Position numbers and translations under genes: made by a program
In this document: piece by piece, positions 1 through 6,961 of the stretch
Layout of the letters: the number at the start of each line of letters is the position of its first letter
How positions within the stretch are numbered: position 1 is the first letter of the stretch
Source: Brachionus koreanus
Taxonomy: Eukaryota; Rotifera; Eurotatoria; Ploima; Brachionidae
Assembly: GCA_016987375.1 (NCBI GenBank)
Contig: PJRA01000508.1
Location: forward strand, 2,585,209 to 2,598,240
Direction of reading: 5' to 3'
DNA length: 13,032 nucleotides
Notes under the pieces: generated by a model
What the model was told of the DNA's origin: nothing
The model's input: only the letters and a program-made list of their open reading frames with translations
Databases searched by the model: none

Positions 1-1261
1 TTCTCTTTTCTTTTTCTCATATATTTTTGTGATGTTAAATTTAATTTAGAGTATTCGTAAGCCTCCTCGATGGCTAACTTGCAGCATCAGGCCAGCATCC
101 CAGCACTAGCAACGGCAACATTTATAAAAAATTTAAATTTAATTAATTTTGATTTTTTTTTGTTTTTTCACTTTATTGCTTCTTTGAAATTTAATATTTG
201 AATTTCATTTTTAAATTTAATTTTGATTTTGAATTTTATGAACATACTTTACTTTCACCTTTTTAACCGAGACATCATCTTTTTTACATCATAAAAATCT
301 AGTATGTATTATTAGTGTCCTCCATGTAATATTGATTAGTCTTCTTCCTTTAAAATTAGTAGTAGTATCTTGTAAACAACCTAGACTTTTATCCTTACTT
401 TTTGTTCTCAATTTTTTATATTTTATTAGAAAAAATATTTGCTTATACATACTTTTTTGAATAATTGAATAAATTAATATTCACAGGAAATTTTTTTTTT
501 TATTTTTCCAGAAAAGGATCGATAATTTAAAAAAAATATTATCAATATGTATGCTAAATTACGTTATTTTTCGTAATTTTTTATTTTAATTTTAGTAAGC
601 TTACGTAATCATACGTGAATGTTAGTCGGTAAGGAATTGTAATTTTACGAAAAATTAAGTAAGCCTTCATTAAAATACGTTTATTTAGGAAGATCACACA
701 AAACTGCTTATATCCAAAAAAATCAGGTATTTGGTAAAAAAAATGATTAAAATAAATTTTTTTTCCAAAATTTAGAAATAATTTTATTTTGATTTAAAAA
801 ATAAAAAAATTTTTGGTAAAATTCTTAAATGAAAAAAAGTAAATTTCGAGCTTTATTAAAAAGACTTAAAATCAATTAAAGTTTTTATGCAAAACATTGT
901 TTATTTAATTAATAAATTTAAAATTTTTTTAATCTAAAAATATGTTTTTAGTTTATGAGGAGAGACTTAAAAAATACGCTCAGATCAAAAATAAAAAATA
1001 AATTCAATGATGATCATTATTCAACTCTAGGGAATTATGTTGTCGGGTATACTTTCACATTTAAAAAAAATTGAGTCTTACACTTGGTCAAACACTTAAT
1101 ACATTTAAAAAAATTAAGTCTACAGATTAAATTTTTTTTTTAAATATTTCCAAAATAATTTTTATTAATAAAATATAAGTCAAAATTAAATGTTTCAAAA
1201 AAAACATATATATAATTTTAATAAAATAACCAAATATCTCATTTTTCAAGCAAGTCAACAT
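1..1261. other. AT-rich region without recognisable gene
   Basis: The stretch is dominated by A/T homopolymer runs and contains no open frame with recognisable protein similarity on either strand. The one compositional exception is a GC-rich islet at about 60-120. A weak inverted repeat (ATTTTTCGTAA near 565 and TTACGAAAAAT near 646) surrounds several TACGT-rich words at 555-680. These could be remnants of a small transposon but no clear ends are visible. Confidence 0.6.
60..120. other. GC-rich islet of unknown origin
   Basis: By count, 61-120 has 35 G/C in 60 bases, against a surrounding sequence made almost wholly of A and T. Read on minus it gives a short frame with VAVASAGMLA, one stop, then CCKLAIEEAY. 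Read on plus it is open through MANLQHQASIPALATATF. I recognise neither. It could be a gene fragment or the GC-rich 3' end of a LINE; the LINE at 4785-5702 has a similar GC-rich patch just before its tail. The low confidence concerns identity, not the composition. Confidence 0.4.
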
Positions 1262-1450
1262 TTACTCTGATAACTGCTTTTTGGATAAAATTCTTTGATT
1301 TAAATTTTGGTGTCTTTTCCTACTGATAATACCACAAACACTAAAATATTGTTCTATAAAGGCACTTGAAACTGAAATTGAAAAAAACTTTCTAGCTATT
1401 TCACTCAGTATTGGAAGTCTTTGGGAATATGTGTTCCAGAAGGATTGAGT
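1262..1450 (-). pseudogene. hAT transposase C-terminal dimerisation domain fragment
   Basis: A minus-strand frame of 62 codons is open from just after the TAA at 1451-1453 to a TAA at 1262-1264. It reads FWNTYSQRLPILSEIARKFF, then SISVSSAFIEQYFSVCGIIS, then RKRHQNLNQ. This matches the hAT C-terminal (hATC) pattern of a WW/FW start, P.LS.IARK, the S(I)..SSA..E..FS block and the following RN.L segment. In the family this helix-rich part mediates dimerisation and completes the catalytic core, and the natural stop lies shortly after it. The N-terminal domains and the catalytic Asp residues are absent because LINE sequence starts within about 30 bp upstream. It is therefore a broken end of an autonomous hAT element, probably non-functional. 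No terminal repeat was found downstream. Confidence 0.8.
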
Positions 1451-1479
1451 TTATTTACATAATTCGTTTTGATCGTTAC

Positions 1480-2040
1480 GAAAATAGCTAACCTTGTCTC
1501 ATAATTCAGACTTCTTATCTATGGAATAAGTTTCGTTGCTCTTCTTTGTACTTGTTCTAGTCGGAATATATCCTTTTTTTAGATAAGGTTTCCAAGCAGG
1601 CACACAGTTTTGTAGATGAGGTCTAACATATGTTTTGTAAAGTTGAAAAAATGATTGAGCATTCCAATACACAAATGTTTTCTTGAGCATACCAAGCATT
1701 TTATTGGCTTTTATGAGACAGCTATCAATTTGATCATTCCATTTGATCATTCCATTTGAGCTTGTTTTTCACCATTACACCAAGATTGCGCTCAGACAAA
1801 TCGTTTATAAAAATTTCAAAGAAGTTCTTTGAAAGAACGAAGTTTTGAGGTACTCAAATGGACACATCTAACCTTTTCAATTCTACTTTACCAAGTATAA
1901 CCTTTTGTTTAGGATGATTAAGAAAATGTTTAATCAATTTGAGGAGCATACACAGTCACTTAAGTTTAATTATAAGTTTTGAATGATTTATTCTATCAAA
2001 AGATTAGAAAAGTTTATATAACTCTCTCAGACAGAAATTT
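1480..2040 (-). pseudogene. Decayed LINE reverse transcriptase fragment (CR1/Jockey-like)
   Basis: Minus-strand conceptual translation gives ordered LINE RT landmarks in shifting frames: motif A as FDRINHSKL (about 1975-2002), then NHPKQKVILGKVE, the degraded VPQ.S block as VPQN (1842-1853), INDLS (about 1797-1808), then RNLGVMV.NKLKWNDQ, KANKMLGMLKKTFVYW, LYKTYVRPHL and, after a frameshift, EQVQRRATKLIP and LNYETRL. The stretch from motif A to the thumb is thus present, but INDLS joins RNLGV directly. The YADD/FADD catalytic segment, normally between them, is deleted. A 13-bp tandem duplication (TGATCATTCCATT at 1731-1743 and 1744-1756) breaks the frame near WNDQ. The longest intact piece is 1499-1750. 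The element was a non-LTR retrotransposon; clade assignment is by motif style only. Confidence 0.85.
1731..1756. repeat. 13-bp tandem duplication inside LINE relic
   Basis: TGATCATTCCATT occurs twice head to tail and is followed by another TGA. On minus it duplicates the codons for WNDQ and shifts the frame, so it arose after or during decay of the surrounding LINE. Confidence 0.9.
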
Positions 2041-2489
2041 ATGACTTAGTCTCTAATTTGAAAATTAGATGCATGTTCGGATGTTTTTTTCATATTTTCT
2101 AAATAAATGATTGTTTGAAGCTGAAATATTTTTTTTTTAAGCCTTTGAAATAATTTAAATAAAAATAAAACATTTTTTCAACTAACAAAAATAGTTATAC
2201 AATTTACTTTTAAACACGCTAAGTGAATAATTCCTCTTTATCAAATAGATAATTAAGTTTACTTTTATAGTTAAAATAAAAAAAAAACCTTAGCAGAAAA
2301 ATTAATTTTTAAAATCAAGACCAGTACAAAATAGTAAAAATAGTTTCTTTGATTAGATGTTCATGCTTTATTAAAAATATCAATATTTTTTGATAATTTT
2401 TATTCAGAATATATTTGACTATATCATAAGTTTTTAAAATAATAATATTCTCTTAAAAAATTGCAAAAATTGATTTTACATCTTTCTAA
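2041..2489. other. AT-rich spacer, 3' flank of first cysteine-rich gene
   Basis: No coding signal on either strand. On the minus strand an AATAAA (plus-strand TTTATT at 2399-2404) lies about 86 bp after the stop codon of the gene at 2490-2720. It is a plausible polyadenylation signal, though such hexamers are frequent by chance at this base composition. Confidence 0.4.
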
Positions 2490-2720
2490 TTAGTTTTCAG
2501 TAAAATCGCTTCCACATTTATCTGGACATTGACAGTTAAATTCGTCTGAACAGCTACATTCACTAGGACAAACGCATTTAATTGAATAGTCCTCATTGTC
2601 TTGGTCCACAGAGAGCTCACAGCAGCCTGGACATTCGAAATTACTAGTTTGCCCATTAACCTTTCTGTTAAGCATGCTTAAAATGCTTAACATTGCTAAA
2701 AAAACTAAAATATTTTTCAT
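2490..2720 (-). CDS. Small secreted cysteine-rich protein A
   Basis: A 76-residue single-exon protein that I do not recognise as a named family. Residues 1-23 form a typical signal peptide: MKN, a hydrophobic core of Leu, Ile, Val and Ala, and likely cleavage after KVNG. The mature part of about 53 residues has ten cysteines in the order CPGCC, an acidic 13-residue spacer, CVCPSECSC, DEFN, then CQCPDKC. CxCPxxC therefore occurs twice. Ten cysteines could form five disulfides in the secretory pathway. The ATG has an A at -3 (AACAATG), and a TATA-like ATTTAAATAG lies about 40 bp upstream. Its neighbour at 2915-3133 has the same orientation and cysteine plan and is clearly a paralogue. The GC content is visibly above the flanks, as expected for a real gene. 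A secreted structural, defence or inhibitor role is possible, but nothing here decides between them. Confidence 0.75.
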   Translation of the reverse strand: MKNILVFLAMLSILSMLNRKVNGQTSNFECPGCCELSVDQDNEDYSIKCVCPSECSCSDEFNCQCPDKCGSDFTEN

Positions 2721-2914
2721 TGTTGGATTTTCTTACTTAGTTTTCTTTAATTTTTTGTCTATTTAAATCCAATATGGTAACAGATTTTGAATAAACAAAA
2801 ACTGCATCATATTTAAATAAAAATTTTAAATTTAAATATAAGTAAGTTTAAAAATAATTATTTATTGAAAATTATTTAAATGAAGTCAGAATTATTTAAT
2901 TTATCAGATTTAAT

Positions 2915-3133
2915 TTATTTTTTACCCACACATTCGTTTCCAACGCATCCACAGTTTTTTGGGCATTCGCAAAAAAATTTGTTTCGACATTTACAAATAT
3001 CAGGACAGCCGCATATTATTTGATTCTCTTCGAAAGCAATCGCACAGCAACCTGGACAGTTAAACTCTTCATTTGATTCTATTCCGGCTATTAGGAGCAA
3101 GCAAAAAATTGTAATTGTTGTTTTTAGCTTCAT
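2915..3133 (-). CDS. Small secreted cysteine-rich protein B (paralogue of A)
   Basis: A 72-residue single-exon protein with a signal peptide at about residues 1-18 (hydrophobic TITIFCLLLIAGI, cleavage near ESN). The mature part starts NEEFNCPGCC, followed by a short spacer, CGCPDICKC, RNKF, CECPKNCGC and a C-terminal VGNEC. That is twelve mature cysteines, two more than in protein A. The shared core is F.CPGCC, then C.CP..C.C, five residues, C.CP..C. It lies 194 bp upstream of protein A on the same strand, pointing to tandem duplication followed by divergence in the spacer and C-terminus. The ATG has A at -3. Possible polyadenylation hexamers lie at and just beyond the stop (plus-strand TTTATT at 2861-2866). 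The function is unknown; the constraint on cysteine spacing despite divergence of other residues argues that both are real. Confidence 0.75.
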   Translation of the reverse strand: MKLKTTITIFCLLLIAGIESNEEFNCPGCCAIAFEENQIICGCPDICKCRNKFFCECPKNCGCVGNECVGKK

Positions 3134-3650
3134 TTTAAAGTTTTTATCAAAACAAATAAGAAAACTTTGGAACGCTAAAATTCTTTTATTTTGATTCAGA
3201 TTTTAGATAGCTTTTTTTTTCTAATATAAGTTAACAAATTATGAACTTTCTATTTTTTCATTAAATCTTAGATAAAATCTTTAAAAGAAAACTCTTTATT
3301 AATTTTTTTTAAATTTTATTAAAATTTAATTAGATAATTTTTTATTTAAAAAAAAAAATTAAAAATTAATTAATTAAATTTTTTTACAAAAAATAAGAAT
3401 CTGAAATCTGAAATTTGAATTTAAAAACATAATCATAAATAATAAATGTATATTTTTTGATTTAAAAATTGAATTCCTTTTAGTGTATTTAATAAAATTT
3501 ATAATACTAATATTAAAGACTTATAATAAACGAATTAGACTTATTACTTGTAGTTTAAAGATAATTAAAATTTAATGCATAAACTAAATAATAGTCTCAG
3601 AATCTTAATTTTATTATTTTAAGGATAAAAATTATTTGGGTCTTATAAAT
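3134..3650. other. AT-rich region, no gene seen
   Basis: Upstream flank of protein B, made largely of A/T runs with short self-complementary TTAATTAA words. No coding frame, RNA gene or clear transposon end was seen. Confidence 0.5.
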
Positions 3651-3663
3651 CTGATGATCGGTG

Positions 3664-3681
3664 ATCGTGAAATTTCACGAT
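3664..3681. repeat. Perfect 18-bp palindrome ATCGTGAAATTTCACGAT
   Basis: The sequence equals its own reverse complement. It sits in a cluster of related words: TTCGTGAAAAATTTACCTG (3687-3705), CTGATCGTAAAA (about 3724), and, beyond the LINE fragment, CTGATCGTGAAA (about 4189), CAGATCGTCAGGTAACGACC (about 4209) and TTTTTCAC near 4235. The right-hand cluster read in reverse shares GTGAAAAAT and TTACCTG, in that order, with the left-hand one. The two clusters may therefore be degenerate inverted ends of a small element spanning about 3650-4250. Confidence 0.6.
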
Positions 3682-3810
3682 ATAGTTCGTGAAAAATTTA
3701 CCTGGCCGTCAAAAAATTATAACTGATCGTAAAATTTAAATGTAAGAATAAAATATCAAAAATTTATTATCTAATCAGTTATTTTAATTAAAATAAAATT
3801 AATAAAAAAA

Positions 3811-3985
3811 GAAAATCAATATTTTTTTGATGATGTAATCCGTAGGCATGATATTCAATGACAAGAATAAGCTTGTTGAACGACACCTCCTTGGTAGTAG
3901 TCCTTTGACCATGTTACCCTCTGTTCTTTTTATGTCATTCAGTGAGCTCGCATTTATGTTCATATTCTCAAAACCATAAGTCTGA
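3811..3985 (-). pseudogene. Inverted fragment of the LINE found at 4785-5702
   Basis: On minus it encodes TYGFENMNINASSLNDIKRT, continuing to RRCRSTSLFLSLNIMPTDYI. This is nearly identical to codons of the LINE copy at about 5085-5240 on plus: one base difference (ATTCTTG versus ACTCTTG) within the core that runs from TTTGAGAATATG to TTACATCATCAAAAA. It keeps TAT (Tyr) where the plus copy has a TAA stop. Similarity stops near 3985 on one side and breaks up around 3810-3823 on the other. The two copies are inverted and about 1.1 kb apart. It is a fragment, not a gene. Confidence 0.9.
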
Positions 3986-4235
3986 ATTATTGACTTCATC
4001 ATCTCCTATTATTTATATTTTAAACTTTGTCCCTCTTTTTCACTTGTTTATGCTTGATATTATAAAGTTAATTGATTATTTTTCGTTGCTCAGTTGACAA
4101 AAACTCCAAAAACTAACTATGACTATTCAGAATGTCAACTTTCAATAAAGTTTGAGTTTATAATTGGTTAATAACTAAATAAATTTGACTGATCGTGAAA
4201 AAAATTAACAGATCGTCAGGTAACGACCGAATTAT

Positions 4236-4772
4236 TTTTCACAATTTTCAAATTTTTGAATTAATTAATTTCAATTTTTCCTAATTATTAGGAATGAAAA
4301 TAAAAAATTTTTTTTTTATAGTAAATGGAAAAAAATTTACTTTTTTTTTAAGAGCTAATATTATTTGACAAATTTAGAATAAAAACAAAAATTAGATCCA
4401 AATATATGATATTTAAATTAAGATTTGGTCAAATTTAAAGGAAATTAATAGCTGCAAAAAGATTTAAATGAATAAAAATATGTCAAATGAAAGAAAACTG
4501 TTTTTTATACCTTAAGTGAAAAGTATAAAATGAGAACCCAAGACTAAACACTGTAATCAGAATTAGTTTTAGTTATAGTGTTTATAATTTGTCAAATTAC
4601 GTTATTTTACGTATTTTTACACCAGTTTTAGTTATTCATATTAAGAGTATTTTAATTTCATTAATGTTTGTTAAAATTTTATAGAAAATTAAGATTTTTG
4701 CTACTTTTTTTTTTGCAAAAAAGGCTCTTTCAGTGTTTTTAAATCTCTCTCCATTACATATGAACCCAACGT
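4236..4772. other. AT-rich region, no gene seen
   Basis: No coding frame is supported. A word AAATTACGTTATTTT near 4596 also occurs near 554 and may mark a dispersed repeat. The region ends at the left target-site duplication of the LINE insertion. Confidence 0.5.
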
Positions 4773-4784
4773 AAAACATTAAAT
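4773..4784. repeat. LINE target-site duplication, left copy
   Basis: AAAACATTAAAT here is repeated exactly at 5703-5714, directly after the AATA tail of the LINE. The match is 13 bp if the preceding T is counted. Confidence 0.8.
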
Positions 4785-5702
4785 ATAAGTTTTATATGGC
4801 CTTTAATGACCGTATTAGTAAGAGGGCAAAAGATAGAATAATAGACACGTCTGATAATCCATTGATCCTAGATGGGAAGAAAATTAAGAGAGTTGATACA
4901 ATGCGGTATCTTGGGTTCGAAATATCAGATGAGCTCAACAATATTAAACATTGGAACAAGAGGAAGAGCCTAGCCATTAATGCAGTGTCAAAATTGAAGA
5001 CCCTGGGTATAGTAACAAATCAAATGCATCCAAATATGAAGGCTCATCTTTACAAGACCTATGTGAGGTCGGTTTTAACTTAAGGGTTTGAGAATATGAA
5101 CATAAATGCGAGCTCACTGAATGACATAAAAAGAACAGAGGGTAACATGGTCAAAGGACTACTACCAAGGAGGTGTCGTTCAACAAGCTTACTCTTGTCA
5201 TTGAATATCATGCCTACGGATTACATCATCAAAAACATAAAGGTTGATTTTTTCAATCGATTAATTGAAAATGAACTCACTAAGAAGATGATAATTGAGC
5301 TAGCAAAACAACCGATTCCGAATGACTTCATTAGCGAAATCCTGGAACTTACCAGAGAATTGGAAGAGGAAAACATGTCACTACAGGACAAATGCAAACT
5401 TGTTAAGCTGAATAACACTACTGAGTACCGTTCAAATCAAAAAAAAGATGTCAAAGCCCAAAAGCTCAGAGATTTATATGAAAGGGAGTAAAGATAATAT
5501 ATCGGGCTTAATATTCCAGATTTGTAGATTTGATGTAGCTTAGTTTTCATAGAAACTATGGCACTTTTTTCTTTTTTTGGTAACTTTTATACTCAATTTT
5601 GTAATTTTTATATTTTTTTATACTAAACACAATGCCCCTTATTTGATGGGTCACTGAGCAAGTGGTCGGCGATCAGCCTTAGCTTAGAATTAATAAATAA
5701 AT
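4785..5702 (+). mobile_element. 5'-truncated LINE insertion with 3' UTR, AATA tail and TSD
   Basis: A 918-bp non-LTR retrotransposon copy bounded by AAAACATTAAAT direct repeats (4773-4784 and 5703-5714). It starts inside the RT thumb coding region, as expected for abortive reverse transcription. It continues through the end of the ORF (stop 5489-5491) and a 3' UTR of about 200 bp. The UTR includes a GC-richer patch (TGGGTCACTGAGCAAGTGGT and onward, 5647-5680). The copy ends in TAATAAATAAATAAA. Truncation, short-repeat tail and TSD together are the standard LINE signature. The clean TSD and nearly open frame suggest it is the youngest retroelement here. Confidence 0.88.
4796..5491 (+). pseudogene. 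LINE reverse transcriptase C-terminal region, one internal stop
   Basis: The frame reads MAFNDRISKRAKDRIIDTSD, then LDGKKIKRVDTMRYLGFEIS (the conserved .YLG motif after the RT palm), HLYKTYVRSVLT, a TAA stop at 5081-5083, and GFENMNINASSLNDIKRTEG onward to a charged C-terminus ending RDLYERE. The stop replaces the Tyr codon that the minus-strand relative at 3811-3985 still has as TAT, so a single T-to-A change explains it. Together the two halves are 232 codons including the internal stop and the terminal one. The palm, endonuclease and N-terminal parts are missing, so the copy cannot move by itself. The in-frame ATG at 4796 is incidental. The LINE clade is not assigned. Confidence 0.88.
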
Positions 5703-5714
5703 AAAACATTAAAT
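5703..5714. repeat. LINE target-site duplication, right copy
   Basis: Exact repeat of 4773-4784 immediately 3' of the AATA tail. It marks the right border of the insertion. Confidence 0.8.
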
Positions 5715-6280
5715 GCAGTTTTTTTTTTATTAACTCGTCGAGATCTAAAAGCTTATACATTTTATTTATGCTGCTCGATAAGGGGAGGTTCTATAGTTTA
5801 TACCTTTTATTAAAAAATTTTTTAATATTAAATAATTTTAGTAATAAAATCAAAAAATTAATCTTTAAAATAAAAAACCCAAATAAAAAAAATTAAAAGC
5901 AAATATTATTCTAGTCTTTGTATGTTATTTGATATTATCTATAATAATTTCAATATGAAAATATTTTTCATTAATTCATAAAAAAAACAAAATATTTATT
6001 GTTCTAAATGAAATATGACAAACACATGATATTACTAGCACGTTGAATTTTTTATACGAATAAATATTCAGTCTGTTTCTCTAAGATTATATTAAGTCAA
6101 GTCATTAAATTTCTCGTTTTTTAAAAGTTTGAATATTTTTGATTTTAGCACTTTTATGATTCTAAAACTTTAGAATCAAAATAATCTCCAAATTGATATT
6201 TCTAGCTTTTTATTCATTTATATAAAAAATTTTATAAAATTAAAACTTCAAATGAAAATTTTATTTCATAATATGATCCA
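5715..6280. other. AT-rich spacer, no gene seen
   Basis: No supported coding frame. A near-perfect short hairpin, GATTCTAAA / TTTAGAATC, lies at 6158-6177. It is a single event and carries no other terminator or transposon hallmark. Confidence 0.5.
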
Positions 6281-6640
6281 TTCCAACCAACAAAACCAGT
6301 TGTGAAATAAGGAGGTTTTGATAAAATGGCCTTTTTGGGTGTTTGATTGAATTTCAAAAAGGTAAAAGATTTCGGGCTTGTTCAAAGAGACCCAGAAGCT
6401 CGTGTTGTAAATGCAGATCTAACAATTAGAACGAATGTATGCTTCTTCCTTCCTCATTCAGCATATTATCAAGATCTTTATCCTTCTGATTATCATCTTT
6501 TTCTCTCAATGGCTCGATTTCCAAGAAGAAAGCAGTTTACTAACCGAAACCAAATTAAAGAAGGGATTTGTAGGTTTTTTTTATCTAAAAGCCGTGAATG
6601 CTACAAGAGAGATGAATCAAACTACTGACTGGTAAATGAC
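6281..6640 (+). pseudogene. mariner transposase C-terminal relic
   Basis: Starting near 6281 the frame reads PTKPVVK, a stop, GGFDKMAFLGV, a stop in place of the usual Trp, then LNFKK, matching the mariner block around its CVWW(D/N) segment. It continues ARVVNADL, then FLPHSAYYQDLYPSDYHLF, SMARFPRRKQFTNRNQIKEG and FFLSKSRECYKR. The Asp of PSDYHLF (6488-6490) is the third catalytic Asp of the D,D34D triad. The expected stretch between NADL and LPHSAY, containing the second catalytic Asp (the HQDNA-type motif), is missing, so about 150 bp were deleted. With two early stops and this deletion the copy is dead. The C-terminus dissolves into stops after about 6630 and no terminal inverted repeat was seen. 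Confidence 0.85.
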
Positions 6641-6961
6641 TTAAGACTAAAAACATAATGGTTTATATTTTGAAGATTAAATAACTTTATATAATTCAAA
6701 AAGTTTCACTTTATAGCAAAATTAATTTAAAACAAATTATTAAAGCTATTTAAAAATAGAAAAATTTAATTAAAGTTTGATTGAAAAATAAAATGGAAAG
6801 ACTGTTAATTTTTATTTAAAAAAAAATTTTTTAATTTTTTTCTCCAAATCGAGTATGTTCTAAGTACATATTTAATTTTCTTTACTCTAAATCGAGCACG
6901 TTCATTATGTATCTACCTCTCTAAAGAAAAAAAAAATTAAAAAAATTTAAAAAATCTTAAA
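6641..6961. other. AT-rich spacer, 3' flank of CAP gene
   Basis: No coding signal. It contains a pair of imperfect direct repeats near its right end (listed separately), which would lie in or just past the 3' UTR of the minus-strand gene ending at 6962. Confidence 0.5.
6846..6912. repeat. Imperfect 24-bp direct repeat pair
   Basis: AAATCGAGTATGTTCTAAGT (from 6846) and AAATCGAGCACGTTCATTAT (from 6889) share most positions with a 43-bp period, followed by TACAT and GTAT respectively. They lie 50-115 bp downstream of the CAP gene stop codon. This could be an old tandem duplication or a 3' UTR element; nothing further supports either. Confidence 0.5.

Noticed and set aside
4757..4795. Upstream extension of the LINE frame (NPT, stop, NIKYKFYMAF)
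   Set aside because: It looked like LINE coding, but the target-site duplication at 4773-4784 places most of it outside the element.
4792..4977. Minus-strand open frame opposite the LINE
   Set aside because: Shadow of the LINE RT frame; the plus strand has clear RT motifs. The same applies to 5221-5418.
6435..6635. Second plus-strand frame over the mariner relic
   Set aside because: It overlaps the mariner frame out of register; only the 6347 frame gives transposase motifs.
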